Part shown: piece by piece, positions 37,158 to 46,140 of the stretch
Layout of the letters: each line of letters opens with the position of its first letter
Position numbering within the stretch: the first letter of the stretch is position 1
NCBI GenBank assembly: GCA_016213645.1
Contig: JACQZY010000007.1
Coordinates: 1-64,000 of the forward strand
Reading direction: 5' to 3'
Length of the DNA: 64,000 nucleotides
Origin: Actinomycetota bacterium
GTDB lineage: Bacteria; Actinomycetota; Thermoleophilia; Solirubrobacterales; JACPNS01
The notes under the pieces: generated by a model
Seen by the model: only the letters and a program-made list of their open reading frames with translations
The model's database searches: none
What the model was told of the DNA's origin: nothing
Made by a program: the position numbers and the translations under genes

Positions 37158-38771
37158 CTAGGCGGTCGGCTCGACGTCGGAGGGTTCGGCGTCGGCCGGC
37201 TCGGCTTCGGCCGACTCGGCGGCTTCGGCGTCGACGGCCTCGGGGGCTGCCTCTGCCTCTGCCTCTGCGTCAGCATCGGCCCCTGCGGCTACGTCGGCAT
37301 CAGCCTCGGACGCTTCCTCAGCCTCTACCTCGGCGGCCGTGTCGTCGGACTCGGATGAGACTTCGGTCTCGTCTACCGCGTCGACGGGCTCCGCTTCGGC
37401 CGGCTGCTCCGGAATTTCTTCCTCGATCGCCTCCGCGGCTTCCGGCGCGGCCTCGGCCTCCGGAGCCTCGACGTCCGCCCCTTCAGCTTCCACGGCTTCA
37501 TCCTCAGAAGCCTCGGCGGACTCGACCGCCTCAACATCCGTCTCGGGCGCCTCGGTTGACTCAAATTCAGTCGACGCCTCGGCCGAGGCCTCATCAGCTT
37601 CTCCCTCGCCCTCATCTCCGCCGATCGCGGCCGGGATCAGGTTCTGGCCATCGACCTGCTTGGCCGAAAGCGAAAGACGCCGGCGTTCGGTGTCGATCTC
37701 GAGGATGCGCACGCGGACCGTGTCACCCTCGTTGAGCACCTGACGCGGATTTTCGACGTGCTGCTCGGAAAGCTCGCTGATGTGGACAAGTCCCTCGACG
37801 CCGTTGTAGATCTCCACAAACGCGCCGAAGGAGACGATCTTCGTGACCGAACCTTCGAGCACGTCGCCGATGTGGTGCGTGTCGATGACCTTCTGCCACG
37901 GGTCCTCTTGGGTCTGCTTGAGGCCAAGCGAGATGCGCTGGCGATCGTGGTCTATGTCGAGCACCTTGACCTTCACGACGTCGCCGATCGACACCACTTC
38001 GCTTGGGTGATTGACGTGACTCCAGGAAAGCTCGGAAATGTGAATCAGGCCGTCGATCCCGTCGAGGTCCACGAACGCGCCGAAATCCACGATGTTGCTG
38101 ATCGCACCTTCGACAACCGAGCCGCGCTCGAGGTTGTCGATGATCTGTTGGCGCACTTCCTTGCGCTCCTCCTCGAGGATCGCGCGGCGGCTCAGCACGA
38201 CATTGTTGCGAGAGCGGTTCAGCTCGATCACCTTGCAGCGCACGGTCTGGCTCTTGAACTCCTCCAGCACCTGCACGCGGCGGATGTCCACCAGCGAGGC
38301 GGGCAGGAATCCGCGAATACCGAGGTCCACGATCAAGCCGCCCTTGACGACCTCGATCACGGTGCCCTCGACCGGCTCGCCGTTTTCTGAGGCCTCTTCG
38401 ATCTTGCGCCAAGCCTTTTCGAACTTGGCGCGCTTCTTCGAGAGCACCAAGCGGCCGTCGGCGTCTTCCTTTGTAACCACCAGCGCGTCGACCTGCTCGC
38501 CGAGCGAAACCTCATCGGCGGGGTTGACGTTCTTGCGGATCGATAGTTCGTGGACGGGGATAACGCCCTCGGACTTGTAACCGATGTCGACGAGCACCTC
38601 GTCGCGGTCGATTCGAACGACCTCACCCTGCACCACGTCGCCGTCTTCGAAGGCAATTAGCGTCGCCTCGTAGTTGGGAACGATTTTTCCGTCTATTTCA
38701 AGTAGAAGTCCGTCAGATCCGGGGACTTCGGTTCCGACTGTGGGCTGGATTTCGGTAATGGTCGTTGACAT
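37158..38771 (-). CDS. rpsA: 30S ribosomal protein S1
   Basis: 537 residues. Four S1 (OB-fold) domains at roughly 40-112, 128-196, 214-284 and 300-372 (motif F-G-A-F-V-x-[LI] and HISELS in the last two). The last 150 residues are a highly acidic Glu/Ala/Asp-rich low-complexity tail. S1 binds mRNA and helps unstructured starts; the four-domain form is usual for actinobacteria. The tail's length and charge are notable. ATG start without a strong ribosome site, as is common for S1. Confidence 0.95.
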   Translation of the reverse strand: MSTTITEIQPTVGTEVPGSDGLLLEIDGKIVPNYEATLIAFEDGDVVQGEVVRIDRDEVLVDIGYKSEGVIPVHELSIRKNVNPADEVSLGEQVDALVVTKEDADGRLVLSKKRAKFEKAWRKIEEASENGEPVEGTVIEVVKGGLIVDLGIRGFLPASLVDIRRVQVLEEFKSQTVRCKVIELNRSRNNVVLSRRAILEEERKEVRQQIIDNLERGSVVEGAISNIVDFGAFVDLDGIDGLIHISELSWSHVNHPSEVVSIGDVVKVKVLDIDHDRQRISLGLKQTQEDPWQKVIDTHHIGDVLEGSVTKIVSFGAFVEIYNGVEGLVHISELSEQHVENPRQVLNEGDTVRVRILEIDTERRRLSLSAKQVDGQNLIPAAIGGDEGEGEADEASAEASTEFESTEAPETDVEAVESAEASEDEAVEAEGADVEAPEAEAAPEAAEAIEEEIPEQPAEAEPVDAVDETEVSSESDDTAAEVEAEEASEADADVAAGADADAEAEAEAAPEAVDAEAAESAEAEPADAEPSDVEPTA

Positions 38772-39002
38772 ATCTCGATCGTTTTGGTGGTTTTCCGGAA
38801 AGAACCGCCAAGCCTAGCAATGCGGCTTGCCCGGAGGCACCGCAACTCCGCGCGCGAACCGGCCGCGCACGCCGCACGCAACCGCTCGCGGTGCTACCTT
38901 ATTTCGGGTAGATCCCCCCATTCGCCGGATGCGATTTCGACAGACGCGATTTTTGCGATTTGTCAGACCAGCACCGGTGCGGGAGTCGGTTCCAAATGGT
39001 TA

Positions 39003-39124
39003 CGCGTTTCGCGCGCCAAGGGAGGCAACGAGAACAGATTCTCCAGGCCCCCTTGGCGCGAAACCGCGCGAGCGGACCTCGCACTCCGCACTCCGCGCTA
39101 CGCACTCCGCACTACTCACTCCGC
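39003..39124. repeat. imperfect inverted repeat and CACTCCGC repeats upstream of rpsA
   Basis: CGCGTTTCGCGCGCCAAGGG (39003-39022) is mirrored near 39049-39067 with one or two differences. Just after, GCACTCCGC-like units recur about five times in 39081-39124. The remainder of the 374-bp gap between rpsA and the DMT transporter gene (38772-39145) shows no gene; rpsA must have its promoter here. Confidence 0.6.
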
Positions 39125-39145
39125 GATACCCCGCCGAAGTCCGAA

Positions 39146-39583
39146 TCAATCGGCGACGATCAAATATGTGCCCGCGGCAAGCAGCACCACGCCCGCGATT
39201 CGCGCGAGGCTGATCGGCTGCCGCTCCAACCCAAACATGCCGAGGCGGTCGATCACGATCGAGGCGCCCAACTGGCCGGTGATCGTGGCCGCCGTCAAGC
39301 CGCCGGCGCCGAGCGGTTTGACCGTGATCAGCACGGTCGTGACATACAGCGCTCCAAGCACGCCTCCGGCCAGGTAGTACCACGGCAGCGAGTACCCGCG
39401 AACCCCGCCCAAACCCCCCGCCGCCAACGCGATCGCCAGCAGCAGCACGGTGCCGATGACAAACGACACGACAGCAGCCGGAAGGCGGCCGATGTCCTCC
39501 CCCAGTCGCGCGTTGATCGGCGCCTGCGCCGCAAGCACGCCACCGACAAGCGCGGTCACCAACACGGCCGCGCCGCGGTCCAT
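39146..39583 (-). CDS. DMT-family (YdcZ/DUF606) membrane protein
   Basis: 145 residues with four to five hydrophobic helices, A-P-I-N-A-R-L-G in the first loop and GQLGASIVIDRLG near residue 105, typical of YdcZ. The family belongs to the drug/metabolite transporter superfamily; it usually works as a pair or as two-gene units, and the substrate is unknown. Start is ATG overlapping the polA stop (TGATG; a GTG one codon earlier also fits). Translational coupling to a DNA polymerase gene is probably incidental to transport. Confidence 0.82.
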   Translation of the reverse strand: MDRGAAVLVTALVGGVLAAQAPINARLGEDIGRLPAAVVSFVIGTVLLLAIALAAGGLGGVRGYSLPWYYLAGGVLGALYVTTVLITVKPLGAGGLTAATITGQLGASIVIDRLGMFGLERQPISLARIAGVVLLAAGTYLIVAD

Positions 39584-42318
39584 CACTTCGCCGCCAGCCA
39601 GTTGGGGCCGCTGCCCACGCTCACGCCAAGGGGCGGGTCCAGCGGGTACGCGTTGGCCATCTCGCGTTCCGCCAGCTCGGCGATCGCCGCCGCCTCGCCG
39701 ACCGGACCCTCAAACAGCAACTCGTCGTGGATCTGCATCACCAGTCTCGTCTCTAGATCAGATTCGCGCAGGGCATCGCTGCATTTGATCATCGCGATCT
39801 TGATGATGTCGGCAGCCGTTCCCTGCACGACCGTATTCACGGCGAGTCGCTCGCCGAGCCGACGGGTCTGCATCTGGCTGGAGTTCAGCTCCGGAATCGC
39901 GCGGCGACGGCCGAGCAGCGTGGTCACATAGCCGTCGCGCTTAGCCTGATCGACCACCTCGTCCATGAACTTCCTCACGCCGGCGAAGCGGTCGAGGTAT
40001 CGCTTGATGAACTCGCTCGCCTCTTTCTGCGGGATTCTCAGGCGATCGCTCAAACCAAAGGCCGAAAGGCCGTAGATGATCCCGAAGTTGACCGCCTTCG
40101 CCCGGTCACGCGTGGCGTGATCGACCTCCGCCGGGTCGATCCCGAAGATCGCGGCCGCCGTTTCCGTGTGCACGTCCTCGCCGCGGCGGAAGATCTCGCG
40201 CAGCGTCTCGTCGCCCGCCACCTGCGCAAGCACCCGCAGCTCGACCTGCGAGTAGTCGGCGCTGGTCAGCACGTTTCCGGGCTCGGCCACGAAGCATTCG
40301 CGAATCGTCGCGCCCAGCGGCGTGCGCACCGGGATATTCTGAAGATTCGGGTTGGTGGAACTGAGCCGGCCGGTGGCCGCGCGCGTCTGGTCGAGCGTGG
40401 TGTGGATGCGCCCGTCGCGCGGCGAGACCATCTTTGGCAGCGCGTCCACGTAGGTGGACTTGAGCTTTGTCAGCTCACGCCAGCGTTCGATCTTCTCGAC
40501 GATCGGATGTTCGCCGCGCAACGACGCCAGCACGCGTGCGTCCGTGCTGTAACCGGTCTTGCCCTTGCGGCCACGACTGAGTTCGAGCTTGTCGAAGAGA
40601 ATCGGCGCGAGCTGTTTGGGCGAGCCGATCGTGAAACGCTCTCCGGCGAGGTCGTAGATATCGGATTCGAGCGTGGCGATCTCGCCCTCGAAACCGGCCG
40701 CGGCGCGCGTCAGCGCGTCGGTGTCGAGCTTGAGACCGTTTCGTTCAATCTCCACCAGCACGGCCACCAGCGGAAGTTCGACGCTTTCGTAGACGTCCGT
40801 TAATCCGAGTTCCGCGATCGACGGGCGCTGGGCAGCGGCGATTCCGGCGACCGCTTGGGCGTCGACGGCGAGCTCACGAAGCTGTGGTTCGACCGCTTCG
40901 TCTTCGGCGGCGGCGAGCTTGACGCCCAACTCGACCGCCATCTCCCGGATCGCGTATTGGCGCCGTGCGGAGTCGATCAGATAAGCGGCGATTCGTGTGT
41001 CGTGGGCCAGCGCCGGCACGGCAGCGTCGCTGTCGTTGAGTTGTTCCTTTAGGTGATGGGTGACGACCGGCCGCGCGCCGATCGCGCCGATCACCTCGGC
41101 GACCGTACCGGCAAGACCCACCAGCACATCGGCGGCGGCAATCGCCGCAAAGCGGGTCTGCTCACCGGCCGCCTGATTTGCCGCGTCCGCCAGCAACGAG
41201 TCTGCCGGGCCGTCGATTCCGGCCGCTGCGGGACGCAACAGCAGCGTGATCTCGGCGTCGGGAAGATCGGCCAGCGCGGAAGGTTGAACGTGCTTCAAAG
41301 CGAGCCGGTCCGGCGCCGGCCGGGCATCGCGCCCGCCCGCGCGCGCCGCCTCCGCCTCTTCGACCGCCGCGTCAAGCCCGGATTCGATCTCCGCAAACGC
41401 CTCGCGCTGAAACAGCCGCTCCGCCCGGCGCAGCGGTTCGCGTAGATCGTGCTCGCGCAAACAATCACGCAACGCCGCCGGATCAACCTGACGAGTGAAC
41501 AGATCGTCAAAGCTGAATCCGGGCACATCAATCCGGCGATTCATCGTTGCCAGCTGTTTGGAGATCCGCGCCAGCTCGGCGTGTTCGGTGAGATTTTGTT
41601 TGCGCTTGGCGCCGGAGATCTTGTCGACGCTGCTCAGGACATCCTCCAGCGAGCCGAACTCCTGCAGTAGCTGGGCGGCCGTCTTTTCGCCGATCCCCGG
41701 CACGCCGGGAATATTGTCCGAAGTATCGCCCTTGAGCCCGATGAAGTCCGGCACGAGCGCGGGCGGCACGCCGTAGCGTTCAATCACGGCGGCCTCGTCG
41801 TAGAGCTTGGTGTCGGTTACGCCGCGGCCGGTGGCCATAATCGTGACTTTGCCGTCGTCAACAAGTTGAAAGCTGTCGCGGTCGCCGGTCACCACGATCA
41901 CCTCGTGACCCTCACCCTTGGCCTTCTCGGCCAGCGACGCGATCACGTCGTCCGCCTCCCAGCCGTCTACGCGCACGTTCTCAAAACCAAACGCCTGCGC
42001 CATCGGGTAAAAGTGCGGCCACTGCTCTCGCAGGGCGTCCGGCTTGGCGTCACGCTGCGCTTTGTAGGGCTCGTAAACCTCTTCGCGGCCGGACAGGCCG
42101 GCGTCCCATACGGCGACCACGGCCGGATTGCCGTGTTCTTCGTCACCGACGATCTTGAGGAACATATTCGCCAGACCGAACAGTGCGTTGGTCGGCGCGC
42201 CCTTCGCGTCAACGAACGTATCCGGCAGCGCGAAGAACGCGCGGTAGGCCAGCGAGTTGCCGTCGAGCAGGTAGATCTTGCGGCTGAACGCTTCGGGGAC
42301 GGACGACACGCCCGTCAT
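39583..42318 (-). CDS. polA: DNA polymerase I
   Basis: 911 residues from the ATG giving MTGVSSV. The 5' nuclease domain (1-290) has YLLDGNSLAYRAF, VAVWDAG, VVTGDRDSFQLV and GVPGIGEKTA. The 3'-5' exonuclease-like domain (about 325-510) lacks the D-x-E of motif 1; only HDTRIAAYLID remains of the later sites, so proofreading is probably lost. The polymerase domain has SADYSQVELRVLA (motif A), R-D-R-A-K-A-V-N-F-G-I-I-Y-G (motif B) and MQIHDELLFE (motif C). It fills gaps in repair and removes primers. Confidence 0.96.
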   Translation of the reverse strand: MTGVSSVPEAFSRKIYLLDGNSLAYRAFFALPDTFVDAKGAPTNALFGLANMFLKIVGDEEHGNPAVVAVWDAGLSGREEVYEPYKAQRDAKPDALREQWPHFYPMAQAFGFENVRVDGWEADDVIASLAEKAKGEGHEVIVVTGDRDSFQLVDDGKVTIMATGRGVTDTKLYDEAAVIERYGVPPALVPDFIGLKGDTSDNIPGVPGIGEKTAAQLLQEFGSLEDVLSSVDKISGAKRKQNLTEHAELARISKQLATMNRRIDVPGFSFDDLFTRQVDPAALRDCLREHDLREPLRRAERLFQREAFAEIESGLDAAVEEAEAARAGGRDARPAPDRLALKHVQPSALADLPDAEITLLLRPAAAGIDGPADSLLADAANQAAGEQTRFAAIAAADVLVGLAGTVAEVIGAIGARPVVTHHLKEQLNDSDAAVPALAHDTRIAAYLIDSARRQYAIREMAVELGVKLAAAEDEAVEPQLRELAVDAQAVAGIAAAQRPSIAELGLTDVYESVELPLVAVLVEIERNGLKLDTDALTRAAAGFEGEIATLESDIYDLAGERFTIGSPKQLAPILFDKLELSRGRKGKTGYSTDARVLASLRGEHPIVEKIERWRELTKLKSTYVDALPKMVSPRDGRIHTTLDQTRAATGRLSSTNPNLQNIPVRTPLGATIRECFVAEPGNVLTSADYSQVELRVLAQVAGDETLREIFRRGEDVHTETAAAIFGIDPAEVDHATRDRAKAVNFGIIYGLSAFGLSDRLRIPQKEASEFIKRYLDRFAGVRKFMDEVVDQAKRDGYVTTLLGRRRAIPELNSSQMQTRRLGERLAVNTVVQGTAADIIKIAMIKCSDALRESDLETRLVMQIHDELLFEGPVGEAAAIAELAEREMANAYPLDPPLGVSVGSGPNWLAAK

Positions 42319-42445
42319 CCTAGATCGGCACCTAGTCGAAGCCGCTGGTCCGGCGATCAAAGCGACGATTCGCCGAGCGGGAGACAATTGCCCCGCCCGG
42401 CGGATCGCGTTAGCGGATTTTGTCCGAACTAACCCATCGCGTCGC

Positions 42446-43180
42446 TTAGGAAACGATCGCGTTGCCGATCACGTGACAGTCACCCGTGCCGCCGAAGGCG
42501 TTGTTCATGTCTTCAACCATGTAGGTCACGGTAACCACGGAACCTGCCGCGTTGGAGTACGTCAGCGTTCCCTGCGTCGAGTCATCGTTCGTGCCGGCCG
42601 TCGTGTTGTTGAGAGAGAGGAGATCAACATTGATCGCAATGTCGAAGTCGTCTTCCTCCTGGTAGGCGTGAATCGTGCCATCGTTGGCGGCTGTGACTGC
42701 TGTCAGCCTTCCGATCTGCCAATGGATCATCGCGTTGTCGGTCGACGAATTTGCCTGCAAGGTCGGAACGCTGCCGGCGCATCCCGCCGTCAGCTTCAGT
42801 CCGCCCGCATCGAAAACCGTAATCGGGGCGGTGCCGTTTTCTCCGCGATAGTTGATCTTCGTGATGTTCGAGCCGCCGACCGACTGCGCCGTTACGGCGT
42901 TCGTCGCGTTGGTCGCGTTGGTCGCGTTCGTAGCGTTCGGGACCGCTCCAAGCGTTGATTCGTTGATGTCGTCTCCTGTCAGAGCGTCGTTCTTGACGTC
43001 GCTGCTCAACACTCCGCTGGTCTTGATCTTCGAACTGGTAACGGCGTTTTTCTTGATCTGCTTGCCGCCGACGCTGTTTTTCGGCAACGAGGCCGCATAA
43101 GCGGTGCTGGTCAGGGCAATGAACAGCGCAAGCAAGGAGACGCCGGTAGATGGCGATGGAATGCGAATGAACTTTTTCAT
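42446..43180 (-). CDS. exported protein of unknown function with N-A-T repeats
   Basis: 244 residues from the ATG giving MKKFIRIP. A signal peptide (to about AYA) precedes a segment rich in K, N and S (LPKNSVGGKQIKKNAVTSSKI), then four N-A-T tripeptides encoded by near-identical 9-base units. The rest is a Gly/Thr-rich beta domain with two Cys. Similar N-termini are, to my knowledge, common in Thermoleophilia exported proteins. Function unknown. Its own promoter must lie in the 220-bp gap before the malic enzyme gene, from which it diverges. Confidence 0.75.
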   Translation of the reverse strand: MKKFIRIPSPSTGVSLLALFIALTSTAYAASLPKNSVGGKQIKKNAVTSSKIKTSGVLSSDVKNDALTGDDINESTLGAVPNATNATNATNATNAVTAQSVGGSNITKINYRGENGTAPITVFDAGGLKLTAGCAGSVPTLQANSSTDNAMIHWQIGRLTAVTAANDGTIHAYQEEDDFDIAINVDLLSLNNTTAGTNDDSTQGTLTYSNAAGSVVTVTYMVEDMNNAFGGTGDCHVIGNAIVS

Positions 43181-43402
43181 AGTCAAACTCCAATTTTTCC
43201 TAGGATTCAAGGTCGGACGGTAAACCCGTTTTTTCCACGTCCCGAGTCGTGCGGTCTATTCCGAGATCGACGGGACGTCGCGAACTTAACGAAAACTACC
43301 GAGATACCGACTTGGACACGTTGATCCCGGTACCACCGACACACTCGAAAGCCTCGCTTGGCGCAGGTTTTTTTCCTCGGACGCGTAACATCACTTGAAG
43401 AA

Positions 43403-44872
43403 ATGGCAACGACGCCGAACCCCTCAGCCAGCTACAGCATCACGCTCTCGGTCGCGATCGACAACCGCGAGGGCACGCTACCGCGCGTCACCGGAGCGAT
43501 CAGCGAGGCCGGCGGCGAGATCACTGCGATCGACATCGTCGGCAGCCACGAGGAGATGACGGTGCGCGAAATCACCGTCAGCGCGCGCAACCAGGAGCAC
43601 TACCGCGGCATCATCGGCGCGCTCACGAAGGTGCGTGGCGCGAAGCTGCTGGAGACAACGGACCGCACCTTCAACATGCATCAGGGCGGCAAGATCGAGC
43701 AGCACAACAAGCACCCGCTAAAGACGCGCGACGACCTTTCGATGGCCTACACCCCGGGCGTGGCGCGCGTCTGCATGGCGATTCACGACAACGTTGAAAA
43801 AGCCTTCAAGTACACGATCAAAGCGAACACCGTGGCCGTCGTCAGCGACGGCACCGCCGTGTTGGGACTTGGCGACATCGGCCCCGAAGCCGCCATGCCG
43901 GTGATGGAGGGCAAGGCGATGCTCTTCAAGGAGTTCGCCGGGGTCGACGCATTCCCGATCTGCCTGAACACAAAGGACCCCGACGAGATTGTTCGTGCCG
44001 TGGAGCTGATGGCTCCCACTTTCGGCGGGATCAACTTGGAGGACATCTCCTCGCCGCGCTGCTTCGAGATCGAGCGCCGGCTGAAAGAGTCATTGAACAT
44101 CCCGGTTTTCCACGACGACCAGCACGGCACGGCGGTCGTGGTGATCGCCGCGTTGCTGAACGCCTCGAAGGTGACCGGCAAGAAGATTTCCGACATGCGC
44201 GTATTGATGCTGGGCCTGGGAGCGGCCGGTATCGCCGTGACCGAGATGCTCGAACTTGCGGGCGTGCGGGACATCATCGGTTGTGACCGCAAAGGCGCGC
44301 TGCACACCGAGCGTGAAGACTGGGACTCACTCGACCCGGTCAAGCAGTGGTACGCCCAGCACACGAACAGCGAAAAGCGCTCGGGAGACCCCAACGATGT
44401 AATCGAAGGATGCGACCTGCTGATCGGTCTCTCCGGCCCGGGCGTGATCCGTGCCGAGTCGCTGGCGAAGATGAACGATGATCCGATCGTCTTCGCGATG
44501 GCCAATCCCACACCCGAGGTGATGCCGGAGGAGGCCGCGCCATTCGTGCGGATCATGGCAACCGGCCGCAGCGACTACCCCAACCAGATCAACAACGTGC
44601 TTTGCTTCCCCGGGATTTTCCGCGGCGCGATGGACGCCCGCGCAACCAAGATCACCGGTGAGATGAAGATGGCCGCCGCCGAGGGAATCGCCGCCTGCGT
44701 GCCGGAGAACGAGCTTTCCGAGGACTACATCATCCCGTCGGTGTTCAACCGCGACGTCGCCAAGGAAGTGGCCAAAGCGGTGGAGATCGAAGCCGAACGC
44801 AGCGGCGTCGCGCTTCAGCTCGAAGAAGGCGAGTCGGCGACCGTCGACCTGCCCGCGGTCGATCGAAGCTGA
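43403..44872 (+). CDS. NAD-dependent malic enzyme with N-terminal ACT domain
   Basis: 489 residues from the ATG giving MATTPNPS (a TTG upstream is open), with GAAG before it. Residues 10-85 form an ACT domain (LSVAIDNREGTLPRV), which often binds amino acids. The malic enzyme part has YTPGVARVC, GDIGPEAAMPVMEGKAMLFK, F-H-D-D-Q-H-G-T-A, GLGAAGIAV (NAD) and FALANPT-like VFAMANPTPEV. It converts malate to pyruvate and CO2. Cofactor use (NAD or NADP) cannot be read securely; the ACT fusion suggests allosteric control. Confidence 0.93.
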   Translation: MATTPNPSASYSITLSVAIDNREGTLPRVTGAISEAGGEITAIDIVGSHEEMTVREITVSARNQEHYRGIIGALTKVRGAKLLETTDRTFNMHQGGKIEQHNKHPLKTRDDLSMAYTPGVARVCMAIHDNVEKAFKYTIKANTVAVVSDGTAVLGLGDIGPEAAMPVMEGKAMLFKEFAGVDAFPICLNTKDPDEIVRAVELMAPTFGGINLEDISSPRCFEIERRLKESLNIPVFHDDQHGTAVVVIAALLNASKVTGKKISDMRVLMLGLGAAGIAVTEMLELAGVRDIIGCDRKGALHTEREDWDSLDPVKQWYAQHTNSEKRSGDPNDVIEGCDLLIGLSGPGVIRAESLAKMNDDPIVFAMANPTPEVMPEEAAPFVRIMATGRSDYPNQINNVLCFPGIFRGAMDARATKITGEMKMAAAEGIAACVPENELSEDYIIPSVFNRDVAKEVAKAVEIEAERSGVALQLEEGESATVDLPAVDRS

Positions 44873-44974
44873 ACTAAAACTGCGGAATTCGTCCGCTCGC
44901 TCGCCGGAATTTTCAGCAACAGCGGGATGGCGCGTCGGTTGCTCGAAAACCGTGCGCGCGAGCCACGGTGACCG

Positions 44975-46042
44975 TTAGCCGCGGGCCACCTCGATCGTCC
45001 GCGACTCCTCTTCTTCGACCTTCAAATCCAGCGGCCACGGGCGAATGCCGAACATGTACAGCGTGGTTTGGCCGCCGGGCAACACGTCGTAATGGCCGAC
45101 CGGACCGAAGCGATTGCGCAGCGCCAACGCGGCCTTCAGCGTCGCGGCGCGGGTGACGGTGCCGTCGCTCTCGCCCGCGTCCGTGGCGGCGTTCAGAGCC
45201 AGACCGGTCGCCTCGTAGCCGTAGATCGCGAAGCGATCCGGCTCGCGGCCGTGGAAATCGCTGAACGCCTTGGCGAATCGCTTGCCGGAGTGCGGATAGT
45301 CGCGCGAGGCCATCGCCGGAGTGACCAGATTGACCGCCGTCGAAGGATCCGGCTGATTGACGTGGTCGAGTTGGAAGGTCTCGCCGGGACCCTCGCCGGC
45401 GTTGGCGTGGGCGGTCAGCGGCGCGGCGGTGTTTTCATGCTCGAACCAAATGTCCGCGACCGGCGCCGGCGCGGCGCCCATCGCCTGCCGGAACGCCGCA
45501 AGCGCGGCCCTGCCAAATGCAGCACCACCGCCGCGCAGGATGACGGCACGCGGGTTGCCGTCCGTTACCGCCTGAGCGAGCGCCATGCCCGCGTACGCGG
45601 CACTGGGCAAAAGGTGAATCACCTCGGACGAGGCAGGGTTCGGCGGCGCCGTATCCGGCGCCAACGTGATCCGTAGCAACGGGTCACGGACGGACGCCGT
45701 CGCGGCCTGAGCGGCCGGCTCGCGATTGGTCACATAGGCGAGGGCGTTTCGGTCGGCTCGCGCAACGCGTAGATTGAGCGCCTCGTTCTTCGAGTCGAGC
45801 ACACGCAGCTTGATCCGAACGTCCGGCGTGTCGTAGTTGGTCTGGTCCAGCGCCAGTACCGCGCCATCGGCGAGATCCCGACCTCGCTGAGCAAGCGGAC
45901 CGCTCAGCGGCACGCTGAAGTAGATCGTGCGCGCGGGCAGGTCGCGCGAAGGTTCGCCGCCACAACCCCCCACCAGCGCCGCCCACACAAGCAGGCAGGA
46001 CGCGGCCAACAGCCGGACACCGTTGAATCTGAATGCGCGCAT
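44975..46042 (-). CDS. ABC-type branched-chain amino acid-like substrate-binding lipoprotein
   Basis: 355 residues from the ATG giving MRAFRFNG. The lipobox LVGGC (Cys at residue 27) implies a lipid-anchored protein outside the membrane. Periplasmic-binding-type I fold: YFSVPLSGPLAQRGRD at the first strand, then GMALAQAV and YGYEATGLALNAA. The best match is the LivK/LivJ group. No permease or ATPase of an ABC importer is in the window, so it may be an orphan receptor. It diverges from pfkA with a gap of 98 bp. Confidence 0.82.
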   Translation of the reverse strand: MRAFRFNGVRLLAASCLLVWAALVGGCGGEPSRDLPARTIYFSVPLSGPLAQRGRDLADGAVLALDQTNYDTPDVRIKLRVLDSKNEALNLRVARADRNALAYVTNREPAAQAATASVRDPLLRITLAPDTAPPNPASSEVIHLLPSAAYAGMALAQAVTDGNPRAVILRGGGAAFGRAALAAFRQAMGAAPAPVADIWFEHENTAAPLTAHANAGEGPGETFQLDHVNQPDPSTAVNLVTPAMASRDYPHSGKRFAKAFSDFHGREPDRFAIYGYEATGLALNAATDAGESDGTVTRAATLKAALALRNRFGPVGHYDVLPGGQTTLYMFGIRPWPLDLKVEEEESRTIEVARG

Positions 46043-46128
46043 CGCGATCGCAAGCCTACATTCGCCGCCGCCGGGAGCATCCGCCGCGAGCTGCGGCCAC
46101 CACACGGCGGGCCGCCGGTGGCCGACCT

Positions 46129-46134
46129 TATACT
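46129..46134 (+). promoter_or_regulatory. -10 element placing pfkA start at or near +1
   Basis: TATACT ends seven bases before the pfkA GTG, and there is no ribosome site in between. If used, transcription would begin at the start codon and give a leaderless mRNA, a form common in actinobacteria. The -35 (GGCGGG at 17 bp) is poor. Confidence 0.4.
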
Positions 46135-46140
46135 CGCCCG

